A stretch of 64,000 bases of DNA from JBDTSW01 sp963807385 (GTDB taxonomy: Bacteria > Actinomycetota > Thermoleophilia > Solirubrobacterales > 70-9), in the NCBI GenBank assembly GCA_963807385.1, contig CAWEBQ010000003.1, forward strand, positions 310,001 to 374,000. The letters are read 5' to 3'. Made by a program: the position numbers and the translations under genes. The notes under the pieces are model-generated. The model was not told the DNA's origin, made no database searches, and worked only from the letters and a program-made list of their open reading frames with translations. Each line of letters opens with the position of its first letter. Position 1 is the stretch's first letter. This document shows, piece after piece, positions 32,664 to 41,799 of this stretch.

Positions 32664-34334
32664 ATGGCGACCACCGAGCCCCGGCCGACCGCGGCAACCC
32701 ACGAGGTCTTCAACCAGTCCCCCCCGCTCTCGGGCTACAACACCTTCGAGTGCGACAAGGTCCTGCGCGAAGCGGTCGCCCGCGAGGGCGCCGAGTGGGC
32801 GACCGAGCGACTACGACGGTTCGGCGCCGAGTGCGGGCGCCCCGACGTGCTCGAGCTGGGACGCCTCGCGAACGAGAACAAGCCGCGGCTTCGCACCCAC
32901 GACCGCTTCGGCCACCGGATCGACGAGGTCGAGTTCCACCCGGCGTGGCACGAGCTGATGCGAATCGGCGTCTCGCACGCCGTCCACGCCTACCCGTGGC
33001 TGGAGCCCGGCCCCGGCGCCCACGTGGCGCGTGCGGCCGGCGCGATGTTGCTGACCCAGGTCGAGGCCGGGGTGATGTGCCCGATCTCGATGACCTACTC
33101 CGTGATTCCTGCGCTGCGCCAGCAGCCCGAGCTCGCGGCCGAGTGGGAGCCGCGGTTCGGCTCGCTGGAGTACGACGAGCGCCTCGTGCCCGCGATCGAC
33201 AAGAAGGGCGCGCTCTGCGGAATGGGCATGACCGAGAAGCAGGGCGGCTCGGACGTCCGCGCGAACACCACCACCGCCCGTCCGCTGAACGGCGGGGGGC
33301 GCGGCGCGGAGTACGAGGTGACCGGGCACAAGTGGTTCCTCTCGGCGCCGATGTGCGACGCGTTCCTCGTCCTCGCCCAAACCGAGGGCGGCATCTCGTG
33401 CTTCCTGATGCCGCGCTTTCTCCCCGACGGCGAGCGCAACCGCATCCACCTGCAGCGCCTGAAGGACAAGCTCGGCAACCACTCCAACGCTTCCTCTGAG
33501 GTCGAGTTCTTGTCCGCGTGGGCCCGCCTCGTCGGCGAGGAGGGTGCGGGCGTGCGCACGATCATCGAGATGGTCAACCACACCCGCCTCGACTGCGCCG
33601 TGGGCTCGTCCGCGGGCATGCGGTTCGGAACCGCGGCGGCGATCAATCACGCCAGCCACCGCTCGACCTTCGGCAAGACCCTGGTGGACCAGCCGCTGAT
33701 GCAGAACGTGCTCGCGGATCTCGCGGTCGAGTCGGAGGCCGCCACGATCTCCTCGCTGCGCCTCGCCCGCGCCTACGACGAGTCGATCGCGGGCGACGAT
33801 GAGGCGACGGAGTTCAAGCGGATCTCGAACGCAGTGCTCAAGTACTGGATCTGCAAGCGAGGCCCGTCTCATGCGGTCGAGGCGCTCGAGTGCTTCGGCG
33901 GTAACGGCTACGTCGAGGAGTCGGGGATGCCGCGCATGTACCGGGAGAGTCCGCTGGCCTCGATCTGGGAGGGCTCCGGGAACGTCCAGTCGCTGGACGT
34001 GCTGCGCGCGATGGCGCGTACTCCGCGCGCGCTCGAGGCGTTCTTCGCCGAGGTCGAGGAGGCCGCCGGCACCGAGCCGCGCCTCGACTCGTTTACTGCG
34101 GAGCTGCGCGAGGAGCTCACCGACCTCGACGGCATCGAGTCGCGCGCCCGCCGGGTGGTCGAGTGGATGGCCCTCGCACTCCAGGGCTCGCTCCTGGTTC
34201 GTTACGGCGATCCCGCCGTGGCCGACGCCTTCTGCGCCTCCCGCCTCGACGGCGACGGGGGCCGCGCGTTCGGCACCCTGCCGAAGGGCGTGGACTTCGA
34301 ACGCATCATCGCCCGGCACGCGCCCGTTGCCTGA
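32664..34334 (+). CDS. AidB-like acyl-CoA dehydrogenase
   Basis: A 556-residue flavoprotein of the acyl-CoA dehydrogenase superfamily, AidB branch. The N-terminal EVFNQSPPLSGYNTFECD, the FAD-site GMGMTEKQGGSDVRANTT and the C-terminal ECFGGNGYVEESGMPRMYR are the AidB hallmarks. Length also matches AidB (about 540) and exceeds ordinary acyl-CoA dehydrogenases (about 380). E. coli AidB binds DNA and is linked to alkylation damage, but whether this protein oxidises acyl-CoA or protects DNA is open. Confidence 0.92.
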   Translation: MATTEPRPTAATHEVFNQSPPLSGYNTFECDKVLREAVAREGAEWATERLRRFGAECGRPDVLELGRLANENKPRLRTHDRFGHRIDEVEFHPAWHELMRIGVSHAVHAYPWLEPGPGAHVARAAGAMLLTQVEAGVMCPISMTYSVIPALRQQPELAAEWEPRFGSLEYDERLVPAIDKKGALCGMGMTEKQGGSDVRANTTTARPLNGGGRGAEYEVTGHKWFLSAPMCDAFLVLAQTEGGISCFLMPRFLPDGERNRIHLQRLKDKLGNHSNASSEVEFLSAWARLVGEEGAGVRTIIEMVNHTRLDCAVGSSAGMRFGTAAAINHASHRSTFGKTLVDQPLMQNVLADLAVESEAATISSLRLARAYDESIAGDDEATEFKRISNAVLKYWICKRGPSHAVEALECFGGNGYVEESGMPRMYRESPLASIWEGSGNVQSLDVLRAMARTPRALEAFFAEVEEAAGTEPRLDSFTAELREELTDLDGIESRARRVVEWMALALQGSLLVRYGDPAVADAFCASRLDGDGGRAFGTLPKGVDFERIIARHAPVA

Positions 34335-34354
34335 CGCGCTCCGGGGTTCAGGTT

Positions 34355-34498
34355 CTAGCTCGTCAGCGCCACGATAAGGGTGACCGCGACGCCGCCGCCG
34401 AGCACCAGGCCCGCCGCGTTCGCGATCATCACCCAGGCTGTGCCGAGACGATTCGCCTGAGCCGGGTCCGGCTCGAGTATGAGCAGACGTTCATTCAT
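34355..34498 (-). CDS. 47-residue membrane protein
   Basis: A short gene: MNERLLILEPDPAQANRLG as an acidic/polar cytoplasmic head, then one hydrophobic helix of about 25 residues ending in VTLIVALTS. I do not recognise it. ATG 34498 is selected because the stretch before it in the same frame is not protein-like. It fills the space between the AidB-like and M28 genes, on the M28 strand, 66 bp downstream of the M28 stop. Confidence 0.5.
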   Translation of the reverse strand: MNERLLILEPDPAQANRLGTAWVMIANAAGLVLGGGVAVTLIVALTS

Positions 34499-34564
34499 TG
34501 GCAGGCGTAGTACACCGCCCGGCGCGGACCTAAACCCGAGTCGTCCCCACCGCAACCCGGGGGC

Positions 34565-35773
34565 TCAGTCGAGCCAGCGCTCGTCGAGTTGGCGGACGAG
34601 CGCCTCGGTGAGCCTCACCGCGTCGGCGACGGATCCATAATCCACGTTCTCGGGGATGTCCGTCTGCCAGTGGTAATTGGACGGCTGCTTGAGGTCGGTG
34701 CAGGATGCGAGCGAGGCGCACTCGTAGCCTCCCGCGAGCGCGACGCAGCCGTCGGTGGCGTTGCGCAGGCGCAGGTTCGGGAAGAGGTGGATGCCCAACT
34801 CCTCGGCGATTCCGTCCACCAGACCCAGGGCGCGTTCCGGGTACTCACGCATCCCCCGCATCCCCTCCCCGCGCAGGACGCACAGGTGCGGCGAGCCGAC
34901 CGTGTCGACGCTGAGGATGAAGGTGGATTCGACCGGCAGGTCTGGGAAATGGCGCTCCCCGAACGCGTCCATGCCCGCGCAGTTCGCCTCCTCGGAGGTC
35001 GAGACGAGCATGACCCTGGTGCGCTCCACCGGGCTCGCGGCCAGCGCGCGGGCCACGGCGATCAGGACCGCGACCCCGGTGGCGTTGTCGTTCGCGCCCG
35101 GCACGACCTTGCGCAGGCCGATATCGACCATCTCGGCCGCGAACAGGGCCGAGACGATCGCCCCCGCCCTCGTCAGCAGGCGGCTGCCGATTAAGGAGCC
35201 GACAGCTACGGCGGCCGGGCCGCCGATGATCGGCCACATCAGCGGCGGGCTGGTGTCGGCGTTCTCGATCAGTCCGGCGCGGTCCGCGAGCTCGGGGATC
35301 GCGGGGTGGAAGACGAGCCCGGAGTGCGCCGCGTCGTGGTGGGCGACCAGGACCACCGTGCGCTCCGCGTCGTCGGGGCCGATCGAGGTGACGACGTTGG
35401 TCGCCTCGCGCTTGGGCAGCAGCTCGCGCAGGTAGCGCCGGCCGGGCGGCATGTCTGTCGCGGCGGCGAATGCCCCCGCGGCCCCGAGGGCTGCGCCCGT
35501 GGCTCGGTGCCCCCGAAGCGCCGCCCGGCCCCCGAGCGCGCCCGCGGCCCCCGCGAGGCCCAGCGGCCACCAATAGGTGCTGTGGAGCAGCTCGGTCTCC
35601 ACCTCCCCGGAGGAGACGCCCTCGTCGCCCAGCCTCGCGAGCACCCACTCCGCCGCCTCGCGCTCGCCGAACGAGCCGCTCTCGCGATCGATCGCTGCGA
35701 GGTCGGTCACCAGCTCCCGCAGCCACCCCTGATCGAGATGGGACGCCTCAGCAGTCTTGCCCGTCCGAGCCAT
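34565..35773 (-). CDS. M28-family metallopeptidase with embedded hydrophobic segments
   Basis: A 402-residue Zn peptidase. VLVAHHDAAHSG supplies the first zinc His and Asp, NDNATGVAVLIA the bridging Asp, and TSEEANCAG the catalytic and metal Glu pair. A later Asp (SVDTVG) and His (NYHWQTD) complete the set. Unusually, two hydrophobic stretches (about 70-105 and 190-235) interrupt the catalytic domain and could be membrane helices. The ATG at 35773 is 8 nt after TACGCT; longer in-frame extensions cover the divergent GGDEF gene. Confidence 0.87.
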   Translation of the reverse strand: MARTGKTAEASHLDQGWLRELVTDLAAIDRESGSFGEREAAEWVLARLGDEGVSSGEVETELLHSTYWWPLGLAGAAGALGGRAALRGHRATGAALGAAGAFAAATDMPPGRRYLRELLPKREATNVVTSIGPDDAERTVVLVAHHDAAHSGLVFHPAIPELADRAGLIENADTSPPLMWPIIGGPAAVAVGSLIGSRLLTRAGAIVSALFAAEMVDIGLRKVVPGANDNATGVAVLIAVARALAASPVERTRVMLVSTSEEANCAGMDAFGERHFPDLPVESTFILSVDTVGSPHLCVLRGEGMRGMREYPERALGLVDGIAEELGIHLFPNLRLRNATDGCVALAGGYECASLASCTDLKQPSNYHWQTDIPENVDYGSVADAVRLTEALVRQLDERWLD

Positions 35774-35781
35774 GCGGGCTG

Positions 35782-35787
35782 AGCGTA
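35782..35787 (-). promoter_or_regulatory. -10 TACGCT for the M28 peptidase gene
   Basis: Minus-strand TACGCT ends 8 nt before ATG 35773 and lies within the 15 bp separating the divergent starts. Confidence 0.45.
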
Positions 35788-35788
35788 A

Positions 35789-36883
35789 GTGATCCTCAAG
35801 CGCGACCGCCGAACGACCGAAATCACCTACGAGATGCGCGACGGAGGTGCCAATCCGATCGAGGGCGCACGGGCGCTCGGAGCAGCGATGCTCACGGGCG
35901 GCCTGCTCGCGGGCGTGTCCGTCTCCATGCCTCCGGGAGCGGAGGAGTCGGAGGCGGCGATCATCGTAATCGGCGCGATCGCCGTGGTCGCGGGCGCGCT
36001 GCTGCTGGGCGCCAGGCGCGTGCCCCGCGACGCATGGCTCGGCGCCGTCGCGGCCCTCGGGACCGTGATGATCACGGCCGCCAGCTGGGCCGGCGGGATC
36101 AGCGCCGGCGGCGGAGCGAACGAGGTCCTCTACATCTGGGTCTGCCTCTACGCCTTCTACTTCCTCGCGGTGCGCCATGCACTTGCCCAGCTCGCGATCG
36201 TCGCGCTCGCCTACGCGTGGCTGCTGGACCAGCAGGGCACACCACTCGAGATCGCGCTGAACCAGTGGCTGATCACCATCACGACGCTGCTCGTCGCCGG
36301 CCTGCTCGTCGCCCGGCTGCGGACCTCGCTTCGCGGCGTGGTGTCCGACCTCAGCCAGCGCGCCCGTTACGACAGCCTTACCGGACTCCTCAACCGCCAG
36401 GAGTTCGAGGAACGCGGCGCCCTCGAACTGGCGCGCAACGGGCGGCACGACCGCGAGCTCTCACTGATCGCGGTGGACCTCGACAAGTTCAAGGAACTGA
36501 ACGACAGCCACGGCCACCCGGCCGGCGATCTGGTGCTGAAGCGGCTGAGCCGGATCCTGGACGCTGAGACGCGGCGCATCGACGCCGTCGCGCGAGTTGG
36601 CGGCGACGAATTCCTCGTCCTGCTGCCCGAGACCGGCGAGCGCGACGCCCGCCGCGTAGCCGAGCGGCTGCTGACGGCCGCACGCGCCTCCGGCGAGGAA
36701 CACGAGGACGGCCTCCGCGTGAGCCTCGGCGTAGCCATCGCCGGGCCCGAGGCCGTCAGCCTGCTGGCCCTGTGGGCCGCCGCGGACGAGGCGCTGTATG
36801 CCGCCAAGCGCGCGGGGGGCGACGGAGTTGCCATCGCCCGTGTGACCCGCCCGCGCGCCGCCGACACCATCGCCGCGGACTAG
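35789..36883 (+). CDS. Membrane-bound diguanylate cyclase (GGDEF)
   Basis: A 364-residue protein. About six hydrophobic helices (residues 30-185) form a sensor-like membrane region, followed by a C-terminal GGDEF domain (about 195-355) with RVGGDEFLVLLPE intact. It should make cyclic-di-GMP. No RxxD inhibitory site was confirmed at the usual place. The GTG at 35789 overlaps the promoter of the M28 gene; ATG 35834 (MRDGGANP) is an equally plausible start just before the first helix. Confidence 0.9.
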   Translation: MILKRDRRTTEITYEMRDGGANPIEGARALGAAMLTGGLLAGVSVSMPPGAEESEAAIIVIGAIAVVAGALLLGARRVPRDAWLGAVAALGTVMITAASWAGGISAGGGANEVLYIWVCLYAFYFLAVRHALAQLAIVALAYAWLLDQQGTPLEIALNQWLITITTLLVAGLLVARLRTSLRGVVSDLSQRARYDSLTGLLNRQEFEERGALELARNGRHDRELSLIAVDLDKFKELNDSHGHPAGDLVLKRLSRILDAETRRIDAVARVGGDEFLVLLPETGERDARRVAERLLTAARASGEEHEDGLRVSLGVAIAGPEAVSLLALWAAADEALYAAKRAGGDGVAIARVTRPRAADTIAAD

Positions 36884-36901
36884 CGGCGCTCCCCGCATCC
36901 G

Positions 36902-36907
36902 TACGAT
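36902..36907 (+). promoter_or_regulatory. -10 TACGAT for the site-2 protease gene
   Basis: TACGAT ends 7 nt before GTG 36915; leaderless layout. Confidence 0.5.
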
Positions 36908-36914
36908 CAACCGC

Positions 36915-38087
36915 GTGCCGGCGCGCAGCGCCATCAAGCTGTTCAGCTTCCGTGGGATCAGGGTCGGAGTGGACTACTCCTGGTTCCTCGTGCTGTTCCT
37001 GGTGATCCTCTCCCTGTCGGGCTTCTACGAGGGCATCCTGGGCGCCGAGGAGGACTCGGTCGGCCCCTACGCGCTCGCCGTCGTGAGCGCGCTGGCGTTC
37101 TTCGGCTCGATCCTGCTGCACGAGATGGGCCATGCCCTGGTGGCGCTGCGAGAGGGGATCGGGATCACCGATATCACGCTGTGGCTGTTCGGTGGCGTGG
37201 CGCGGATGAGCCGCGATACGGAGTCTCCGGGCGCCGAGTTCCGCATCGCCGTCGCGGGCCCGCTGGTGACCGTCCTGATCGCTGCAGGCTGCCTGGGAGC
37301 CGGCTTCGCGATCGGCGGGGAGAGCTTCTGGGACGCGCTTCGCTTCGACCAGACGGCCGGCGTGTCGGGCGGGCTGGCGTTCCTCGCCTGGATCGCGAGC
37401 CTCAACGTGCTCCTCCTGGCCTTCAACCTAATCCCGGCGTTCCCGCTCGATGGCGGGCGGATCGCGCGTGCTGCCGCCTGGCGCATCACCCGCGACCGCA
37501 CCAGGGCGACCCGCTTCGCAGCGCGCCTCGGCCAGGGATTCTCCTACGTCTTTATGGGCGTGGGCATCTACCTCGTCGTCGGCCAGGGCGACCTGATCGG
37601 AGGCATCTGGCTGGCTCTCGTGGGCTTCATCCTCGGCTCGGCCGCGCGCGGGGCGGTCGCCCAGACCGAGCTCACGAGCCGGATCCAGGGGCTCACCGTC
37701 GCCGACGTAATGGACGCCGAGCCGGTCGCGATCCCCGACAACACCAGCGTCGAGCGGGCCCTCGACGAGTTCTTCCTGCGCTACCGCTGGCCCTGGTTCC
37801 CCGTCGTCGATACGACCCAGCGGTTCATCGGCCTGCTTCAGCGTGGTGCCGCCGACGCCGTGCCCGAGGGACGCCGCGGGACCGCGACCGTCACCGAGTT
37901 CCTCACCGAGGACGGTGACGGCTCGCTGGGCGTGCGGACGGACACCCCGATCGAGAGCCTCCTGGCCAACGAGAACCTGCGCCGGCTCGGCGGGCTGGTC
38001 GCGGTCGACGCCGAGGGGCGCCTCCGGGGGGTGATCACCTCGGACGATGTCGGCCGGGCCCTGCGGAACGCGCTCGCCGACGGCTGA
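36915..38087 (+). CDS. Site-2 protease family (M50) membrane protease with CBS pair
   Basis: A 390-residue intramembrane zinc protease. HEMGHAL near residue 72 is the HExxH active site in a helix, and NLIPAFPLDGGRIAR supplies the third ligand Asp. The C-terminal region (about 265-390) is a tandem CBS pair (VADVMDAEPVAIPDN and a second near DDVGRALRNA) that may sense adenine nucleotides. Family members cleave anti-sigma factors or other membrane proteins; the substrate here is unknown. Confidence 0.93.
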   Translation: MPARSAIKLFSFRGIRVGVDYSWFLVLFLVILSLSGFYEGILGAEEDSVGPYALAVVSALAFFGSILLHEMGHALVALREGIGITDITLWLFGGVARMSRDTESPGAEFRIAVAGPLVTVLIAAGCLGAGFAIGGESFWDALRFDQTAGVSGGLAFLAWIASLNVLLLAFNLIPAFPLDGGRIARAAAWRITRDRTRATRFAARLGQGFSYVFMGVGIYLVVGQGDLIGGIWLALVGFILGSAARGAVAQTELTSRIQGLTVADVMDAEPVAIPDNTSVERALDEFFLRYRWPWFPVVDTTQRFIGLLQRGAADAVPEGRRGTATVTEFLTEDGDGSLGVRTDTPIESLLANENLRRLGGLVAVDAEGRLRGVITSDDVGRALRNALADG

Positions 38088-38114
38088 GCCGCGCGGCCCG
38101 CCGCGCCGTAGACA

Positions 38115-38120
38115 TAGGAT
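38115..38120 (+). promoter_or_regulatory. -10 TAGGAT for the sdhCAB operon
   Basis: TAGGAT ends 6 nt before the sdhC GTG; leaderless layout for the operon's first gene. Confidence 0.55.
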
Positions 38121-38126
38121 TGCGAC

Positions 38127-38876
38127 GTGAGCGCCCCGGCGACGATGCCCGCCGATCCCGGTAGCGCGCCGACGCGCGGCGCCTGGCTCCGCGAGGTCTG
38201 GCAGTCCTCGATCGGCAAGAAAGTGATGGTCGCGATCAGCGGCGGGGTCCTGGCGGCGTACGTCCTGCTGCACGTGCTCGGCAACCTGAAGGCGTTCCAG
38301 GGCACTGGGGCGAGCGGCGCCGCGATCGACGCCTACGCCTCGTTCCTGCGCACCGCCGGTGAGCCGGTGGTCCCCGAGGACGGCCTCCTCTGGACGGTGC
38401 GCGTGCTCCTGATCGCCGCGCTGGTGCTGCACGTCACCGGTGTGATCCAGCTCTCCCGGCGCAACCGCGGCGCCCGCCCGGACGGCTATCCGGCGAAGCG
38501 GATCCGGCGTTCGCTCTCGTCCCGGACGATGCTGGTCGGCGGCCTCATCCTCCTCGCCTTCATCATCTTCCACATCCTGCAGTTCACAACAGGGACGATC
38601 AACTCCGACGAGTACGTGGAGGGGGCCGTCTACTTCAACCTCTACGAGGCGTTCCAGAACCCGGTCTTCGTCGCGATCTACGTCCTCGTCCCGGTCGTGC
38701 TTGGCCTGCATCTACGGCACGCGATCTGGAGCACCACCCAGACCGCCGGCTGGGACAAGCCGAACCGCAACCCCACGATCCGCCGGACGTCGAATTTCCT
38801 CGCCGTCGCGATCGCAGTCGGCTTCGCCTCGGTCCCGATCGCGTTCTGGACGGGGATCCTGGAGGCGCCGTCATGA
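38127..38876 (+). CDS. sdhC: Succinate dehydrogenase cytochrome b subunit (single large anchor)
   Basis: A 249-residue membrane anchor with five hydrophobic helices. It resembles the b558-type anchor that carries two hemes in Bacteroides/Bacillus-like (type B) succinate:quinone reductases. Likely axial histidines are in LLHVLGNLKA, LVLHVTGVIQ, IIFHILQF and LGLHLRHAIW. It is the first gene of sdhCAB and overlaps sdhA as ATGA. A single anchor replaces the separate SdhC/SdhD pair. Confidence 0.92.
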   Translation: MSAPATMPADPGSAPTRGAWLREVWQSSIGKKVMVAISGGVLAAYVLLHVLGNLKAFQGTGASGAAIDAYASFLRTAGEPVVPEDGLLWTVRVLLIAALVLHVTGVIQLSRRNRGARPDGYPAKRIRRSLSSRTMLVGGLILLAFIIFHILQFTTGTINSDEYVEGAVYFNLYEAFQNPVFVAIYVLVPVVLGLHLRHAIWSTTQTAGWDKPNRNPTIRRTSNFLAVAIAVGFASVPIAFWTGILEAPS

Positions 38877-40789
38877 GCACCACGCTGGACGCCCGGATAC
38901 CGGGCGGCCCGCTCGCGGACAAGTGGCACAGCTGGCTCGACGACCACCGCCTGGTCGGCCCGCGCCAGCGCGGCGACCACACTGTGATCGTCGTCGGCAC
39001 CGGCCTCGCCGGCGCGAGCGCGTCGGCGACGCTCGCCGGCGCGGGCTACCGGGTCGAGTCGTTCTGCTTCCAGGACTCCGCCCGGCGCGCCCACTCGATC
39101 GCCGCCCAGGGCGGCATCAACGCGACCAAGGACTACGCCAACGAGGGCGACTCGATCCGTCGCCTCTTCGTCGACACGATGAAGGGTGGCGACTTCCGGG
39201 CCCGCGAGGCCAACGTCTGGCGCCTCGCGGAGACCTCCACGAACATCATCGACCAGGCCGTCGCGCAGGGCGTGCCGTTCAACCGCGAGTACGGCGGGAT
39301 GCTCGCCACCCGCTCGTTCGGCGGCGTTCTCGTCGAGCGCACGTTCTACTGCCGCGGCCAGACCGGGCAGCAGCTGCTGCTGGGCGCCTACTCCGCGCTC
39401 CAGCGCCAGGTCGCGGACGGAAGGGCCCGCGTTCACACCAAGCACGAGATGCTCGACGTGGTCGTGGTCGACGGCCAGGCCCGCGGCATCATCGCCCGCA
39501 ACCTCGTGACGGGTGAGATCGAACGCCACGCCGCCGACGCCGTCGTCCTGGCCTCGGGCGGCTACTGCAACGTCTACTACCTCTCCACCAACGCGATGGG
39601 CTGCAACGTCACGGCGGCCTGGCGCGCCCACCGGCGTGGCGCCGCGATGGCGAACCCGTGCTTTACCCAGATCCACCCCACCTCGATCCCGGCCACCGGC
39701 GAGTACCAATCCAAACTGACCCTGATGAGCGAGTCGCTCCGCAACGACGGGCGGGTCTGGGTTCCGCGCGACGCGGACGAGCAGCGCGCGCCCGCCGACG
39801 TCCCCGAGGGCGACCGCTACTACTACCTCGAGGAGCGCTACCCGAGGTTCGGCAACCTGGTCCCGCGCGACGTGGCCTCCCGCGCCGCGAAGATCGCCTG
39901 CGACGAGGGGCTGGGCGTCGGCTCGACCGGCCGCGCCGTCTACCTCGACTTCCGCGACGCGATCAGCCAGCGGGGCGCTCACGTGATCGAGGAGCGCTAC
40001 GGGAACCTGTTCGAGATGTACGAGCGGATCACCGGCTCCTCGCCGTGGAGGGAGCCGATGATGATCTACCCGGCCCCGCACTACTCGATGGGCGGCCTCT
40101 GGGTCGACTACGAGCTGCAGACCACGATCCCGGGGCTGTTCGCGATCGGCGAAGCCAACTTCTCCGACCACGGAGCCAACCGGCTGGGCGCCAGCGCGAT
40201 GATGCAGTGCCTGGCCGATGGCTACTTCATCGCCCCACACACGGTCACGAACTGGATCAGCGGGGTCGACGACCACGTACCGACGGACCACCCTGCCTTC
40301 GACGCAGCGGAGCGCGACGTGCGTGAACGGATCGAGCGGATGCTCGGGATCAACGGGACGACGCCGCAGACGGTCTTCCACCGTGAGCTCGGCCACCTCA
40401 TGCTCGACCGCTGCGGCATCACGCGCGAGGCGGATGGGCTGCGCGACGCACTCACGCAGGTGCGGCAGATGCGGGAGGCGTTCTGGTCGGACCTCAGGAT
40501 CGAGCCCGGGGACCGGGGCATCAACCAGACGCTTGAGCTCGCCGGCCGAATCGCCGACTTCCTCGAGCTCGCCGAGCTGATGTGCCGCGACGCCCTCGCC
40601 CGCGACGAGTCGTGCGGATGTCATCTCCGCGAGGAGCACCAGACCCCGGAAGGCGAGGCGATCCGCGACGACGAGAACTTCGCCAAGACCCAGGTGTGGG
40701 ACTGGAAGGGCGAGGACTCCGAGCCGGAGATGTCCGCGGAGCCGCTCTCCTTCGAGTCGATCGAGCTCGCGACCAGGAGCTACAAGTGA
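38873..40789 (+). CDS. sdhA: Succinate dehydrogenase flavoprotein (type B complex)
   Basis: A 638-residue FAD subunit. VVGTGLAGASASATLAGAG is the dinucleotide loop, and HSIAAQGGINATKDY includes the His that carries covalent FAD. Substrate-site residues lie in QIHPTSIP and PHYSMGGLWVDYEL, and GANRLGASAMMQC is near the C-terminal part. The length is that of the Bacteroides/Chlamydia-type flavoprotein, longer than E. coli SdhA. It is coupled to sdhC and sdhB by 4-bp overlaps. Confidence 0.95.
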   Translation: MSTTLDARIPGGPLADKWHSWLDDHRLVGPRQRGDHTVIVVGTGLAGASASATLAGAGYRVESFCFQDSARRAHSIAAQGGINATKDYANEGDSIRRLFVDTMKGGDFRAREANVWRLAETSTNIIDQAVAQGVPFNREYGGMLATRSFGGVLVERTFYCRGQTGQQLLLGAYSALQRQVADGRARVHTKHEMLDVVVVDGQARGIIARNLVTGEIERHAADAVVLASGGYCNVYYLSTNAMGCNVTAAWRAHRRGAAMANPCFTQIHPTSIPATGEYQSKLTLMSESLRNDGRVWVPRDADEQRAPADVPEGDRYYYLEERYPRFGNLVPRDVASRAAKIACDEGLGVGSTGRAVYLDFRDAISQRGAHVIEERYGNLFEMYERITGSSPWREPMMIYPAPHYSMGGLWVDYELQTTIPGLFAIGEANFSDHGANRLGASAMMQCLADGYFIAPHTVTNWISGVDDHVPTDHPAFDAAERDVRERIERMLGINGTTPQTVFHRELGHLMLDRCGITREADGLRDALTQVRQMREAFWSDLRIEPGDRGINQTLELAGRIADFLELAELMCRDALARDESCGCHLREEHQTPEGEAIRDDENFAKTQVWDWKGEDSEPEMSAEPLSFESIELATRSYK

Positions 40790-41559
40790 GGCTGACCCTC
40801 AACGTCTGGCGTCAGGAGAACGCCGAGGCGGCAGGCCGCTTCGAGCGCTACGAGGTCGAGGAGATCGACCCCGACGCCTCGTTCCCCGAGATGCTCGACG
40901 TGCTGAACGACCGGCTCGTCACCGAGGGTAAGCGCCCGATCGCCTTCGACACGGACTGCCGCGAGGGTATCTGCGGCACGTGCGGCCTCACGATCGACGG
41001 CATCCCGCACGGCCCGAAGCAGGTAACAAGCTGTCAGGTGTACCTGCGCGACTTCGAGGACGGCGCCGAGATCAGCGTGGAGCCGTTCCGATCGAGCGCA
41101 TTCCCGGTCCTCCGCGATCTCATCGTCGACCGCTCCGCGCTGGATCGGGTGATCGAGGCGGGCGGCTACATCTCGGTCAACGCGGGCCCGAAGCCCGAGC
41201 CCAACGCCAACCCGATCCACCCTGAGACGCAGGAGGCCGCGATGGACGCCGCCATCTGTATCGGCTGCGGCGCCTGCGTTGCCGCGTGCCCCAACGGCTC
41301 GGGAATGCTCTTCACCGGCGCCAAGGTAACCCACCTCAACCTGCTGCCTCAGGGGGAGGTCGAGAGCGCCCACCGCTCCCGCAGCATGGTCCGCCAGCAC
41401 GACGAGGAGGGCTTCGGCGGCTGCACCAACACCGGCGAGTGCCAGGAGGTATGCCCGCAGCACATCTCGATCAAGGTCATCGGCGAGCTCAACCGCGAGT
41501 ACCGCAAGGCGATGATCCAGAAGCTGCGCGAGCGCGGCGGGCCACAGGAGGCCGTATAG
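40786..41559 (+). CDS. sdhB: Succinate dehydrogenase iron-sulfur subunit (type B complex)
   Basis: A 257-residue electron-transfer subunit. The [2Fe-2S] ligands are in DCREGICGTCGL plus a later Cys in TSCQVYL. The [4Fe-4S] ligands are in CIGCGACVAACPNG, and the third cluster's in CTNTGECQEVCPQH. The GTG at 40786 overlaps the sdhA stop as GTGA. It passes electrons from FAD to the quinone site at SdhC. A small hairpin (41569-41585) follows its stop. Confidence 0.94.
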   Translation: MRLTLNVWRQENAEAAGRFERYEVEEIDPDASFPEMLDVLNDRLVTEGKRPIAFDTDCREGICGTCGLTIDGIPHGPKQVTSCQVYLRDFEDGAEISVEPFRSSAFPVLRDLIVDRSALDRVIEAGGYISVNAGPKPEPNANPIHPETQEAAMDAAICIGCGACVAACPNGSGMLFTGAKVTHLNLLPQGEVESAHRSRSMVRQHDEEGFGGCTNTGECQEVCPQHISIKVIGELNREYRKAMIQKLRERGGPQEAV

Positions 41560-41568
41560 CGGCACCCA

Positions 41569-41585
41569 GCCCGGTCTTGCCGGGC
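41569..41585 (+). terminator. Weak hairpin after sdhCAB
   Basis: GCCCGG-TCTTG-CCGGGC, a 6-bp stem about 10 nt after the sdhB stop, without a U-tract. It may attenuate or terminate the operon. Confidence 0.3.
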
Positions 41586-41685
41586 GGGGTCACCGCGCTC
41601 GGCGTTACCGTCCGCACACCTCGCACATTGGGGTAACTCTCGCCACCCGGTGAGCGCGGATCCTCCCGGGTTCCAGGCATTGTTC

Positions 41686-41708
41686 GTTTCCGCGATGCCC
41701 GCGGAAAC
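41686..41708. promoter_or_regulatory. 23-bp palindrome between the two sdh operons
   Basis: GTTTCCGCG and CGCGGAAAC form a perfect 9-bp inverted repeat around a 5-nt spacer. It lies about 90 nt before the XRE regulator's ATG in a 240-bp non-coding stretch. It has no U-tract, so an operator is more likely than a terminator. Confidence 0.5.
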
Positions 41709-41799
41709 ACTCCGTTCCCCGGCGGGTGCCGGAGTCGCCCGAGACCGCGCGGGAGGAGCCCGGGGGGCGAATCGGGCGCGCCGGGTTCCTCCTCTTGTC

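Noticed and set aside
41650..41799. GTG 41650 as the start of the XRE regulator
   Set aside because: It would add 50 residues of Arg/Ala/Pro-rich sequence that includes the palindrome. TAACTC upstream is a weak -10, so the possibility is not fully excluded.
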